A stretch of 64,000 nucleotides of DNA from Paenibacillus terrigena DSM 21567 (GCF_000374845.1 NZ_KB895416.1:62001-126000), one strand, 5' to 3'; shown: positions 24,711 to 34,231, numbered from the stretch's first letter. Numbers and translations: made by a program. The notes: generated by a model from the letters alone, not told the origin.

Positions 24711-26630
24711 CTATGTACGTTTTATCGCATTTGCTATAAGTGCGGCATAAGCCTTGGAACCTTGTATCGTGAGATGTACGCCATCCTCGCTAAAATAACT
24801 ATCATGGTGTCCACTAGCGGAGTACCAATCAATGAGCGTGACGTTCGGCATGGTACTTGAAACGTCCTCGAGTGCCGTATTGACGAGACGCTCCCATTTG
24901 CGTGGCACCCTCGTATTCACAAGGAAGATATGATCCACACCGTCAAGCGAATGAAGAAACGTTATCAGTTGTTTTTTGTTGAAGTTCCCGTTCGTGCCGA
25001 GGCCGATCACAACCTTATTGTCAAGTTGATTATTTTGAGCGAGTTGCCCTAATACATTTACAGCTTTGGACATTTGGCGTCCGATCTCTGCATCCACAGA
25101 GATGCCAGGAAGTAGTTCTTCCAGATAAGGTTTGCCATCCAACATAACCGAATCACCGATGGCCGTTACATCGCTCCACGACTTGGAGGCTGCATCTTTC
25201 GTGGAGGTATCCTTCTTCTTAGGAGTGGATGGATGTTGTTGTATCGTTTCTGTACCTTTCGTCGAAGTACGATCAGACTGTTCTTCGGTTCTCTCTTCGT
25301 GTGGCGTATCAACAGGACCGAGCGATGGATTCGGCGGCAATGGTCCGAGTAGATCTTTAGGGTTACTCTCTGAGGCATTGAAATGTGAATCTGGAATGAC
25401 TGTCCCTGAAGTTGCAATCGTCGTTCCGCTGAACATGCCAACAAAGAATATAATTCCAACCAAGCAGGAGCTTGCGGATACAATCCACTGGGATCTGGAG
25501 ATCCGGCTCCATTTCCAGCTCCGCGACTGTATTTGCTTCCATTTTGCTGTAATGGCTCCACGACGAATTGGTTCTTCGATGTAGCGGTAAGAGAGTGCAG
25601 CTAGGAAGACACTGACGATAACTTGCATGATAGCCAGCAGCACATTGAATCCATCGGTGTCCACGGCGGGTTTCGTTAATTCGATGATCGGAAAATGCCA
25701 CAGATAAATGCCGTAAGCTCGAACGCCGATCCACCGCAATGGTGTCCAGCTGAATAGTTTGCTCAATAGCGTATCGGGTCTTAGCAGCGCAGCGATCAGG
25801 ATAGCTGTTGTGAGGGCCACAGCCACGAGTCCGCCCTCATAGATATAATCCTCGAATTCATTCATCACACTGATCTGATAGAACAGAATGATCAAAGCCC
25901 CTCCACCTAGGAGGTTCAGCAATTTTCGGCTAGAAGATGTCTTGATTTGTGACCATTTCTTGCTTGGCAGGAGCATGGCGAGTGCAGCGCCAATGAGAAG
26001 ACCGAATGCCCTCGTATCTGTTCCATAGTATACGCGGCTGGGGTCATTCCCAGGTTCATACATCCATGCCATTGCAATCGCAGATAAGGCGATGAGCAGA
26101 AGGGTGATACTTACGCAATGAATGCGTTTGGGTGTATATCGTAAGCCGATGGCTAAGAGCAGTGGCCACACGATATAGAATTGCCCTTCAACCGCGAGCG
26201 ACCAGAGATGGACGAACGGATTCGGAACGCCAAATCGATCGAAATACGATACTTCATGGAATATAAGCCACCAATTATTCCCGTACACGGTTGTGGCGAA
26301 CACATCTCCGCGAAGCGTTCGTAGTAAGTCGTGGTCTGTGATGGTAATCCAGGCAACAACCGTAACTATCATCACGGCTAACGCGGGGACTAATCGACGA
26401 AATCGACGGTACCAGAAGCGGCCTAGATGAAGACCTTCAGACGACCGCTGTGTGAGCAATAAGTCGGTAACAAGGTAACCGGAGAGGACGAAGAACATGT
26501 CCACACCGAGGAATCCCCCTGGGACCCATGGAATATCCAAGTGATAAGCAATAACGGCGATAACGGCAAGGGCTCGTAATCCATCCAGTCCTGTAAAATA
26601 ACGTTTCGTTCCAAGGGGTGTGTTAGACAT
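24711..26630 (-). CDS. OatA-like membrane acyltransferase with SGNH domain
   Basis: A 639-residue two-domain protein. The N-terminal 370 residues form an acyltransferase-3 domain with about 10-11 spans (FTGLDGLRALAVIAVIAYHL, DMFFVLSGYLVT, HLWSLAVEGQFYIVWPLLL). A low-complexity Pro/Thr/Ser linker (about 420-480) leads to an extracellular SGNH hydrolase domain with AIGDSVMLDG (Ser494), GLGTNG and SEDGVHLT. This is the layout of peptidoglycan O-acetyltransferases such as OatA, so lysozyme resistance is a possible role. A strong terminator follows the stop. It is monocistronic. Acceptor specificity is not shown by the sequence. Confidence 0.92.
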   Translation of the reverse strand: MSNTPLGTKRYFTGLDGLRALAVIAVIAYHLDIPWVPGGFLGVDMFFVLSGYLVTDLLLTQRSSEGLHLGRFWYRRFRRLVPALAVMIVTVVAWITITDHDLLRTLRGDVFATTVYGNNWWLIFHEVSYFDRFGVPNPFVHLWSLAVEGQFYIVWPLLLAIGLRYTPKRIHCVSITLLLIALSAIAMAWMYEPGNDPSRVYYGTDTRAFGLLIGAALAMLLPSKKWSQIKTSSSRKLLNLLGGGALIILFYQISVMNEFEDYIYEGGLVAVALTTAILIAALLRPDTLLSKLFSWTPLRWIGVRAYGIYLWHFPIIELTKPAVDTDGFNVLLAIMQVIVSVFLAALSYRYIEEPIRRGAITAKWKQIQSRSWKWSRISRSQWIVSASSCLVGIIFFVGMFSGTTIATSGTVIPDSHFNASESNPKDLLGPLPPNPSLGPVDTPHEERTEEQSDRTSTKGTETIQQHPSTPKKKDTSTKDAASKSWSDVTAIGDSVMLDGKPYLEELLPGISVDAEIGRQMSKAVNVLGQLAQNNQLDNKVVIGLGTNGNFNKKQLITFLHSLDGVDHIFLVNTRVPRKWERLVNTALEDVSSTMPNVTLIDWYSASGHHDSYFSEDGVHLTIQGSKAYAALIANAIKRT

Positions 26631-26639
26631 AAATGACGA

Positions 26640-27120
26640 CCTCTCGATCGATATTCATGCGGAGCAGAAGGTTCACTGCTTTTAATTGATATATAGTCTG
26701 ACGATGCTTGTCAGATAACTTTAGATAGTTATGTATTGAATTCTTCGTACGGGCTCGACTCACGTAAATTCTTCCTTTCCATTCCTGCAACAACATGAAA
26801 TCCCCCCGGACTGATTCAGATCACGGGGGGATTTCATGTCCGCAAGATTTTCCGTCATCATGATGTAAGTGCAATGCTGCTCATTTTCTTATGTATGTAC
26901 TCAAAAAGCCTGTTGGTATTTGACGAAACAGTGATATAAAAAGTTTCGTATCGATCCATTTGCCACAGTTCAGACACAAAATTCGACCATAGTAGCTTAT
27001 TCTAGGAACCTTTGTCGAAGCTATTGTGCCATTTTGAGTTTTGGAATAGTTTTAAAAGAGTGGAAAAAACGAATTAGTGACGAATTCCATCACGATGGGG
27101 ATTTTAATGATCATTTAATG
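26640..27120. other. 480-base divergent intergenic region with a strong hairpin
   Basis: No gene is recognisable here. The one clear structure is a 14-base perfect inverted repeat at 26794-26838. The remainder is A/T-rich and probably contains the promoters of the divergent acyltransferase and small secreted-protein genes. Confidence 0.5.
26794..26838. repeat. Perfect 14-base inverted repeat
   Basis: CATGAAATCCCCCC and GGGGGGATTTCATG flank a 17-base spacer. No T run follows on either strand, so it is not an ordinary terminator. It may be a protein site, a leader hairpin or a relic. Confidence 0.7.
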
Positions 27121-27134
27121 TTTTGGGAGGATTT

Positions 27135-27365
27135 ATGGTGAAAGGGATATTTAGAAGAATATTGGTGTCTACTGTAGTTGTAACGACGATATATGCAGGG
27201 GCTTGTTTTCCATTAATTTTCTTAATGAAAGGAACCACGCATGCGGAAGTCGTTGTGTTGAAAACGGATCAGCTCTCAAATATGCCAGCGTCAGACACGC
27301 AGCCGGTCGTTGAACTGGTGTTAAGAGCGAAGGAGACAACAGCCGCTAAGAACCGAGGACTTTGA
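27135..27365 (+). CDS. Small secreted or membrane protein, unknown
   Basis: A 76-residue product from ATG 27135, which follows GGGAGG. It has a basic start, a hydrophobic stretch (ILVSTVVVTTIYAGACFPLIFL) and a possible signal-peptidase site after THA, leaving about 40 residues. I recognise no family. It stands alone and ends at a strong hairpin. The original frame could be read from TTG 27123, but the SD lies inside that version. Confidence 0.55.
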   Translation: MVKGIFRRILVSTVVVTTIYAGACFPLIFLMKGTTHAEVVVLKTDQLSNMPASDTQPVVELVLRAKETTAAKNRGL

Positions 27366-27385
27366 ACTAATTTTACTATGAAATA

Positions 27386-27415
27386 GACGCCTGCGAAGGA
27401 GTTCCCGCAGGCGTC
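27386..27415. terminator. Bidirectional terminator between small gene and asnB
   Basis: GACGCCTGCG pairs with CGCAGGCGTC around a 10-base loop, followed by TTCATTTTC on +. It serves the + gene and probably also the convergent asnB. Confidence 0.8.
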
Positions 27416-27423
27416 TTCATTTT

Positions 27424-29268
27424 CTATCGAATGCTCACTTTATATTGACGCAGCCAAGCGTCGACTTGAATGAGATAAGCAAATAATTGCGGACCACTCA
27501 TGAGCTGACCGAACCATGGGATGTTTGACTTTGCCTCATCTGAAGCAGCCAGCTCGCGCAGCTTCTTCACATTAATGAGCGGGAGCAGCGGGGAGGACGG
27601 ATCGTCTACAATCTCTAAGAACCAGCGTTTGACCGCTGTGAGATAGTTCGGATTATGCGTTTTGGGATAAGGGCTTTTCTTGCGTGTAATGACATCATCG
27701 GGGACAATGCCATGCAGCGCTTTGCGAAGAATTCCTTTCTCTCTGTCGCCAGCGGCTTTAATTTCCCACGGAATATTCCAGACATACTGGACGAGTCGGT
27801 GGTCACAGAACGGGACGCGAACCTCGAGTCCGACCCCCATGCTCATGCGATCTTTACGGTCGAGCAAGGTCGGCATGAAGCGGGTAATATTCAAGTAGGA
27901 CATCGTACGCATTTTACGCTGTTGCTCCGTCTCTCCGGCTAGATGTGGAACTTCAGCAACGGCTTGACTGTATCGATCGCCAATGTACGGGAGCGGTTCA
28001 ATCCAATCATGGATTTCAGGGGAGAGTAGATCCGCACGCCAGCTCGAAGCGAGTGACCAAGGGAACGTCCCTGCGTTCAAGGCTTCTTCTCGATGGAACC
28101 ATGGATAACCACCGAAAATTTCATCCGCCGCCTCGCCAGAGACAGCCACCGTTATTTCTTTCTTAATTTCTTGGCAGAATAAATATAGCGATGCATCCAC
28201 ATCGGCCATGCCTGGTAAATCTCTGGCTTTCATTGCTTGGAGCAGCGCGTCCACCACTTCAGGGGTATCGAATTGAATCCAATGATGTTTGGTGCCGAGG
28301 TGTTCGCTCATCCTTTTAATCCATGGGCTATCCGCGTTAGGTTGAAATGTATTTGCGGTAAAATATTTATCATTATCGACGTAGTCCACCGAAAATGTAT
28401 CCAGCGTGCTTTTACCCATTCGATGATTGTAGAGAACGGCCAATGCTGTAAGTGCACTCGAATCTAGACCACCTGACAGCAAGGTGCCGATCGGAACATC
28501 GGAGACGAGCTGTCTCTCGAGTGTATCCTGCAGTAATTCCCGAACCTTCGCAGCGGTTGCATCGACATCATCTTCATGAGGGATGGCTTCAAGCTTCCAA
28601 TAGACAGAAATATGAGATCCATTATGATCATAGACGAGGCAGTGACCTGGACGGAGTTCGGAGAGTTGACTGTATACGCCATGACCCGGTGTTCTTGCAG
28701 GACCTACGATAAAAATCTCAGCAAGTCCTTCGGCACGAACGACGGGTTCAATCGCTGGATGCGCCAGAATGGCCTTCGGCTCGGAACCGAAGAGGAACAT
28801 CCCGTTCACTTCCGCATAGAACAGCGGCTTCACGCCAAGGCGATCCCGAGCCATGAAAAGATGCTGTTCCCGTTCATTCCATATGGCAAACGCAAAAATG
28901 CCGTTGAATCGGTCCAGACAAGCAGGCCCCCATTCGATATAAGAGACGAGCAGGACTTCGGTATCGCATGACGTCTGGAACGTATGTCCTCGTGATTCCA
29001 ATTCTTTGCGCAGCTCCAGTGTATTGTATAATTCACCATTATAGACAAGGGCATATCGGTCATCGCCAGCCGTTCGAATCATCGGTTGTGACCCGTTCTC
29101 TGGATCGATGACACTTAAGCGCCGATGTCCAAGGGCGCAAGACCCTGAGATCCAAGTGCCTGATGCGTCAGGACCGCGTTCCGACAAGGTCTCTGTCATA
29201 TTTTCTAGAATGGTCGAATCTTGTGTAAGGTCCTTTTGCCAGTTGATCCAACCTGTAATTCCGCACAT
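27424..29268 (-). CDS. asnB: Glutamine-hydrolysing asparagine synthetase
   Basis: It makes asparagine from aspartate, glutamine and ATP. The 614-residue protein begins MCGITGW, where Cys2 is the Ntn nucleophile. Glutaminase motifs are RGPDASG, LGHRRLS and YNGELYN. The synthetase half has the ATP loop SGGLDSSALTALAVLY and the acceptor region GEAADEIFGGY. Bacillus has several paralogues (AsnB, AsnO, YisO); the YisO-like, sporulation-linked form cannot be separated here. It is monocistronic. No T-box leader was seen in the 180 bases upstream. Confidence 0.95.
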   Translation of the reverse strand: MCGITGWINWQKDLTQDSTILENMTETLSERGPDASGTWISGSCALGHRRLSVIDPENGSQPMIRTAGDDRYALVYNGELYNTLELRKELESRGHTFQTSCDTEVLLVSYIEWGPACLDRFNGIFAFAIWNEREQHLFMARDRLGVKPLFYAEVNGMFLFGSEPKAILAHPAIEPVVRAEGLAEIFIVGPARTPGHGVYSQLSELRPGHCLVYDHNGSHISVYWKLEAIPHEDDVDATAAKVRELLQDTLERQLVSDVPIGTLLSGGLDSSALTALAVLYNHRMGKSTLDTFSVDYVDNDKYFTANTFQPNADSPWIKRMSEHLGTKHHWIQFDTPEVVDALLQAMKARDLPGMADVDASLYLFCQEIKKEITVAVSGEAADEIFGGYPWFHREEALNAGTFPWSLASSWRADLLSPEIHDWIEPLPYIGDRYSQAVAEVPHLAGETEQQRKMRTMSYLNITRFMPTLLDRKDRMSMGVGLEVRVPFCDHRLVQYVWNIPWEIKAAGDREKGILRKALHGIVPDDVITRKKSPYPKTHNPNYLTAVKRWFLEIVDDPSSPLLPLINVKKLRELAASDEAKSNIPWFGQLMSGPQLFAYLIQVDAWLRQYKVSIR

Positions 29269-29445
29269 CTTCGCTCATCTCCTTCTGGATGGAAATTCGT
29301 TCTCGCTCTGTAAATTTTTTCCGGAAAGTCAGGAATGTTTCTAGGTATATGCGTCCCTGTAGAATAAAATGTATGTCCCGCAGGATACCATAAGAAAATT
29401 GGGGCTCATCATGTACATGAAGCACATAGATGGGAGGTGAGAGGG

Positions 29446-29568
29446 ATGGCTGAGAAGTTTAAGAAGAATAAGGGCAATAAATTCGCGAATCAGGCGGAAT
29501 TTGCAAGTGAAGTGGTGGCGAAGAATGTGAAGCAAGAAGCGCAGAATAATCCGAAAGATAGAATTTAA
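29446..29568 (+). CDS. Gamma-type small acid-soluble spore protein-like peptide
   Basis: A 40-residue hydrophilic peptide too short for most gene finders. ATG 29446 follows GGGAGGTGA, and a GC hairpin with seven T residues follows the stop. The core NKFANQAEFASEVVAKNVKQ resembles the repeat unit of SspE-type gamma SASPs (EFASE...QKVKQQN-like), here present only once. Rich in Lys, Asn and Gln, no Cys or Trp. A spore protein is likely given the organism, but the identity rests on motif similarity alone. Confidence 0.6.
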   Translation: MAEKFKKNKGNKFANQAEFASEVVAKNVKQEAQNNPKDRI

Positions 29569-29586
29569 ATGGAATGTGATGGTGAT

Positions 29587-29623
29587 AACCGGTTTTCCCG
29601 TGTGTACGGGAGCCGGTTTTTTT
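29587..29623 (+). terminator. Terminator after the SASP-like gene
   Basis: AACCGG...CCCGT pairs with ACGGG...CCGGTT and is followed by TTTTTTT. Confidence 0.88.
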
Positions 29624-29749
29624 GACGTTGAGACAGACACCTCATGCCCAGATCGAACAGATCGAAGATCATAAGCAGGCTCCTGCTCGATCCTGGAGCG
29701 AAATTACTATATGAGGGTGACCTGTGGAAGGTGACCATGGCGTTGTACT

Positions 29750-30679
29750 TTATGCGGTATGACTGGAGATCTCGGGAGAGACCTTCGTTTCTTTGGTTCG
29801 TGTGCTTAGGGTATAGACGAGAATCCCAATCAGAATGACACAGGATCCAATCCATTGTTCCATCGTCAGTTGGTCGCCTAAGATCAGATAGGCTAGAATG
29901 CAAGTTCCTACAGGCTCGCCGAGAATACTCATCGAGATAGTTGATGCGCTCATCCAGCGAATGAGTCCGTTCATCACGGTCTGACCGAATAGCGTAGGAA
30001 CAACCGCAAGCCCAAGGAATAAGAGCCAGTCTTGATCTGCGTAACCGATGAATGGTGCATCAAGGACGGCACAATAGAGCGCGAGGAATACACTGCTGCT
30101 GAGATAGACGATGAACGTATAGACCGGCAGGGAGTACACCTGACGAACTGATTTGCCGATGAGAAAATAAATCGTAATGACTGCCGCGCCAAGCAGCGCT
30201 AGCACATCACCGAGTAGTGCAATTCCACCAATGCGGAAATCCCCAATTCCGATAACGAAACTCCCCACAATCGAAAGAACGCCACCGAGAATCGCCATTT
30301 TGCGCAGACGTTCACCGAATAAGAAGTAGCTCCCTGCAAATGCGAAAATAGGCTGCAGCGTCACAAGCACCGTCGAGCTGGCGACACTCGTATATCGAAG
30401 CGATTCGAACCAGAGCACGAAATGAACGCCGAGCAGCACGCCCGATAGAATCATCGTATAGAGCTCTCGACGTTTCATGGACCGTAATTCCGGTAGGCTG
30501 TGTTTATTGAAGATGAGCCACGGAAGAATTAAAATCGTGGAGAATAACATGCGGTAAAAGGCGACGATAGGCGCAGGAGCAGCTGAGAGCTTCACGAAAA
30601 TGGCGGAAGTGGACAAGGCTGCAACACCGATGAATAATGCGATATATAAATAAATGGACCGAGGTTTGATCACGTACAT
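29750..30679 (-). CDS. EamA/DMT-family membrane transporter
   Basis: A 309-residue, ten-span drug/metabolite transporter with two EamA repeats. The first repeat runs to about residue 145 (VALSTSAIFVKLS region, VASSTVLVTLQPIFAFAGSYFLFGERL) and the second begins near 160 and ends with GEPVGTCILAYLILGDQLTMEQWIGSCVILIGI. Substrate unknown; YdcZ/RhaT-like exporters of metabolites are the family. It stands alone between the SASP-like gene and the efflux operon. Confidence 0.88.
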   Translation of the reverse strand: MYVIKPRSIYLYIALFIGVAALSTSAIFVKLSAAPAPIVAFYRMLFSTILILPWLIFNKHSLPELRSMKRRELYTMILSGVLLGVHFVLWFESLRYTSVASSTVLVTLQPIFAFAGSYFLFGERLRKMAILGGVLSIVGSFVIGIGDFRIGGIALLGDVLALLGAAVITIYFLIGKSVRQVYSLPVYTFIVYLSSSVFLALYCAVLDAPFIGYADQDWLLFLGLAVVPTLFGQTVMNGLIRWMSASTISMSILGEPVGTCILAYLILGDQLTMEQWIGSCVILIGILVYTLSTRTKETKVSPEISSHTA

Positions 30680-30829
30680 AGTCCTCCAAATAAATTCAAA
30701 TGTAGATTGCCGTACTCAGTCTATCTTCTCCCCCTATATCCGTCAAGCAGGAAGTGGTTGCGGGTGTTCATAGGTTGTTCATATTTTCTTGCTAGACTGA
30801 TGGGAGAATAGGCGAGAGGGGTATGAAAG

Positions 30830-32134
30830 ATGAAGAAGAAGATTGGGATCGTTGTCATTTCGGTGGTGATCCTTGGAGGGCTTATTTTCGGATATAACTT
30901 GTATGCGAAGGGCCAAAAAACGGAGCCGGTCGTTCAGATGTCGGCAAAAGCCTCGAGGACAGACCTCGTCGTGAAAGTGTCCGGTACGGGAACCGTATCG
31001 CCCGTCAATCAAGCGACCGTGAAATCCTCCGACTCGGGCAAAATCAAGAGCATCACCTTCAAAACAGGGCAAAAGGTCAAGAAGGGTCAGGTTTTGGTCA
31101 CGTTCGAACAAGATGACATGAGCTCACAGGTTCGCAAATCTGAGCTGCAAATTGAGCAGAAGCAGATGGATTACGATGCGCTGAAGCAGAAGTTCATGCA
31201 GGCTTCTGACGAAGAGCGCGATACGATGAAGATGCAGATTGAGCAGAAGAAGCTGGACATCGAGGTTGCGCAGCTGGACTTGAAGGATTTGCAAGCGAAG
31301 CAGAAGGAGACGGCGGATGTTGTCGCTCCAATCGATGGCACAGTTGTCACCAGCGATATTCATGTCTCTGACCAAGTATCGCCGAATTCCGTCTTAGCAG
31401 AAATCACGGACTATGATCATCTGGAATCCGTCGTTCAGATCGACGAGCTGGATATCGGCAAGGTCAAGGCCGGACAGGACGTGGAGATGACGCTCGATGC
31501 GATAGCGGATCAAGTGGTGCAAGGGAAGGTGACTTCGGTGTCCCAGGAAGGAACCGCACAGAACGGCGTTGCGAGCTTCGACGTCTCCATTGGGCTCGAT
31601 AAGTCGGATGCGATCAAGGTCGGTATGTCCCTGCAAGCCGATATTATAGTAGAAAAGAAAGAAAACGCAGTGGTCGTGCCGATTGAAGCCGTTCATCAAT
31701 TCGGTGGCAAGTCGTATGTGCAGCTGGCATCCAGCGGAACACAAGCGCAAAAGGGAGAGCCTGCAGCGACGAAGGACAACAGCAATAATAAGTCCGCGCC
31801 ACCCGAGGGGAACCAGCCAGGCAGCGGCAGCGCGAACGTCGGCCGAGGCGGGCGCAATGCTGCGATGATGCAGAATATGAAAGAGATTACCGTCGGCATT
31901 CATAATGAATCGTATATTGAAGTGGTGAGTGGACTGACAGAAGGTGAGTCCGTACTCCTACCTGAGGTAGCAGCCTCCAAGACGGGGGCGGTCCAAATGC
32001 AGGGCGGTTTCGGCGGGTTTGGCGGCATGGGCGGAGGCCAGGTATTCCGTCAGGAAGGCAGCTTCAACGGCGGTGGCGGAATGCGAAGTACACAGCGAAG
32101 CAGCAGCAGCGGCAGCGGAGGCGGATCGCGATGA
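30830..32134 (+). CDS. HlyD/MacA-type efflux adaptor
   Basis: The adaptor protein of a three-gene ABC efflux system. The 434-residue product has an N-terminal membrane anchor (residues 4-26), a lipoyl-like region VVKVSGTGTVSPVNQATVKS, a coiled-coil rich in Gln, Lys and Glu (about 100-160) and the barrel half VVAPIDGTVVTSDIHVSDQV. The last 70 residues are unusual: Gly/Met/Gln/Ser rich (QMQGGFGGFGGMGGGQ), low complexity. It overlaps the ATPase gene by ATGA. GAGAGGGG precedes ATG 30830. Confidence 0.9.
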   Translation: MKKKIGIVVISVVILGGLIFGYNLYAKGQKTEPVVQMSAKASRTDLVVKVSGTGTVSPVNQATVKSSDSGKIKSITFKTGQKVKKGQVLVTFEQDDMSSQVRKSELQIEQKQMDYDALKQKFMQASDEERDTMKMQIEQKKLDIEVAQLDLKDLQAKQKETADVVAPIDGTVVTSDIHVSDQVSPNSVLAEITDYDHLESVVQIDELDIGKVKAGQDVEMTLDAIADQVVQGKVTSVSQEGTAQNGVASFDVSIGLDKSDAIKVGMSLQADIIVEKKENAVVVPIEAVHQFGGKSYVQLASSGTQAQKGEPAATKDNSNNKSAPPEGNQPGSGSANVGRGGRNAAMMQNMKEITVGIHNESYIEVVSGLTEGESVLLPEVAASKTGAVQMQGGFGGFGGMGGGQVFRQEGSFNGGGGMRSTQRSSSSGSGGGSR

Positions 32135-32853
32135 GTTCCACAGCAATCACGCTAGTAACGCAGCGCAAGCCATTATTGAAGCTTGAAGATGTATTCAAGT
32201 GTTATGCCATGGGCGGTGAAGAGGTGACTACACTGCAAGGTGTTTCACTACAAATTCTTCAAGGTGAATTCGTGGCCATTGTTGGTCCGTCCGGGTCAGG
32301 GAAATCAACACTGATGAATATGATCGGTTGTCTCGATGTCCCCACGAGTGGGTCGTATTGGATTGACGGTCAGGAAGTGAGCCGTATGAAAGATTCTCAA
32401 CTGGCTGAAATTCGTAATCAGAAAATCGGGTTTATTTTTCAAAGTTTTCATTTGCTCTCGGCACTATCGGCACTGGAGAATGTAGAGCTTCCGCTCGTAT
32501 ACCGCGGGATGTCGGCCAAGGCGCGCAAGGAGCAAGCACAGCATGCGCTGCGCGAAGTTGGGCTGGAAGAACGGATGCATCATCGTCCATCGCAATTATC
32601 AGGCGGTCAACAACAGCGGGTTGCGATTGCAAGGGCGCTCGCAGGTCAGCCGCCGATTCTGCTCGCCGATGAGCCGACAGGTGCGCTCGATACGAAGACA
32701 GGTCTAGAAGTGATGCAAATGATTCATACGCTGCATCGCAAAGGACACACCATCGTTCTGATCACGCATGATCCACAAATTGCCGCGCAAGCGGAGCGGG
32801 TGATTCATATCGTGGACGGTCAAATCTCGCATACGGAGGTGATGCAGGCATGA
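32131..32853 (+). CDS. ABC transporter ATPase, MacB/LolD type
   Basis: A 240-residue ATPase with Walker A VGPSGSGKST, Q-loop FIFQSFHLL, ABC signature LSGGQQQRVAIARAL, Walker B PILLADEPTGALD and the H-loop LITHD. The MacB/LolD type is shown by the ALENVELPLVYRGM segment. It drives export with the following permease and preceding adaptor. Overlaps upstream and downstream by four bases (ATGA-type), implying one transcript. Confidence 0.95.
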   Translation: MSSTAITLVTQRKPLLKLEDVFKCYAMGGEEVTTLQGVSLQILQGEFVAIVGPSGSGKSTLMNMIGCLDVPTSGSYWIDGQEVSRMKDSQLAEIRNQKIGFIFQSFHLLSALSALENVELPLVYRGMSAKARKEQAQHALREVGLEERMHHRPSQLSGGQQQRVAIARALAGQPPILLADEPTGALDTKTGLEVMQMIHTLHRKGHTIVLITHDPQIAAQAERVIHIVDGQISHTEVMQA

Positions 32854-34007
32854 AGCTGTCCCAAGCATTTAAGATGGCCTGGAAGAGTATACTCTCGAAC
32901 AAAACAAGGACGTTGCTTACGATGCTCGGCATTATTATCGGCGTCTCCTGCGTTATTCTGCTCGTGTCTGTTGGGCAAGGGGCGACGAGTGCCGTGACGG
33001 CTCAAGTTCAAGGACTTGGATCGAATCTGCTGTCGGTTTCAATAAGTGGTCGAGGTGTACAGACATCGGTGTCCTTTGAACAAGCCCAGTCTTTCCAAGA
33101 TATTGAGGGTGTGAATGCCGTTGCTCCAACCGTTAGCGGCAATGTTCAGGCGAAGAACGGGAATAAGAATGTAAATGTCTCGGTTGAGGGAATTACGGCT
33201 GATTATGAGGAAGTGCGTTCGACGAAGGTGCAGAGCGGCCGGTTTATTTTGCCTATCGATGTGGATTATTCCCAGAAAGTGGCATTAATCGGAACGGAGA
33301 CGGCAACCGATTTATTTGGTACGAGTAATCCCGTCGGTGCGTATATGATGCTCAATGGCATGCGATTCAAGATTGTTGGGCTGCTCGAAGAGAAGAGCAC
33401 TTCGAACAATACGATTAAGATCCCACTGACGTCAGCGCAGCGATTACTGCGTTCCAAAGGAATTCGTACAATTTATATGCAGGCCCAAACGGGAGATCTG
33501 ACGTCAATTGTTAAGGCACGTACGGAGCAGAAGCTAAGCCAGATCTTTCGATCTACCGATGATAGCTATACGGTGACTGATCAGAAGGAGATGCTCAAGA
33601 CGGTCAGCTCGATCACGGATACGTTATCCATCGCACTTGGAGGCATTGCGGGGATCTCCCTAATCGTCGGCGGCATCGGTATTATGAACATTATGCTGGT
33701 CTCCGTGACCGAACGAACGCGTGAGATTGGTATACGCAAGTCCGTTGGCGCGAAGAAACGTGATATTCTTCTCCAATTCTTAATTGAGTCGATCGTGATC
33801 AGCGGAATTAGCGGCATGATCGGGATTCTGGTCGGGCTTGGCGGAGGTGTTCTTGTGAGCCAAATCACCTCTCTTACCGTACAGGCTTCCCTCAACATCA
33901 TCTTGATCTCTTTCGGATTCTCCGTCTTTATCGGCGTTTTCTTCGGCATATTCCCGGCGAACAAAGCAGCAAATTTGAAACCGGTAGATGCTCTGAGGTA
34001 CGATTAA
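32850..34007 (+). CDS. ABC transporter permease, MacB/FtsX type
   Basis: A 385-residue permease with one N-terminal span (LLTMLGIIIGVSCVILLVSVG), a large extracytoplasmic domain (about 45-265) and three C-terminal spans including ALGGIAGISLIVGGIGIMNIMLVSVTERTREIGIRKSVGAKKRDIL. This is the MacB core without the fused ATPase. Substrate unknown; peptides, antibiotics or lipids are family possibilities. It ends just before a dispersed repeat; the RR/HK genes follow. Confidence 0.93.
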   Translation: MKLSQAFKMAWKSILSNKTRTLLTMLGIIIGVSCVILLVSVGQGATSAVTAQVQGLGSNLLSVSISGRGVQTSVSFEQAQSFQDIEGVNAVAPTVSGNVQAKNGNKNVNVSVEGITADYEEVRSTKVQSGRFILPIDVDYSQKVALIGTETATDLFGTSNPVGAYMMLNGMRFKIVGLLEEKSTSNNTIKIPLTSAQRLLRSKGIRTIYMQAQTGDLTSIVKARTEQKLSQIFRSTDDSYTVTDQKEMLKTVSSITDTLSIALGGIAGISLIVGGIGIMNIMLVSVTERTREIGIRKSVGAKKRDILLQFLIESIVISGISGMIGILVGLGGGVLVSQITSLTVQASLNIILISFGFSVFIGVFFGIFPANKAANLKPVDALRYD

Positions 34008-34016
34008 GGATAGAAA

Positions 34017-34205
34017 TGTTCAAAATTCGACTTATTAGCACCGAGAAGGTTGTATGAAACTGAAGCCAGGCTTACGATGCGAGTTTTTCTTCGAAAAACT
34101 TGTAGGAGAAGCGGAGTTTAGGCAAAACCTAAATGAGCATCGGACTTCGAAGTTGAATGCAAGATTCGATGTGGAATCTCTTCTCGAGTATTCTTCGTGA
34201 TCATA
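34017..34205 (+). repeat. Dispersed repeat, copy B (3' end lost)
   Basis: It begins TGTTCAAAATTCG and carries the family core GGAGTTTAGGCAAAACC, CTAAATGAGCATCGGA and GCAAGATTCGATGTG, then runs out near 34205 without the right terminal repeat. The upstream reading frame of the next response regulator passes through it, so long start predictions there are misleading. Confidence 0.75.
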
Positions 34206-34231
34206 AGGCGTTGGGAAGGGATGTGCGAGGG

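Noticed and set aside
27123-27134. TTG 27123 as start of the small secreted protein
   Set aside because: The GGGAGG site lies inside this version; ATG 27135 is better placed.
29269-29445. A T-box or other amino-acid riboswitch before asnB
   Set aside because: The 180 bases contain no T-box sequence, specifier-like hairpin or terminator facing asnB.
29644-29838. A 64-codon plus-strand frame before the EamA gene
   Set aside because: It overlaps the antisense strand of the EamA 3' end, has no ribosome site and no family resemblance.
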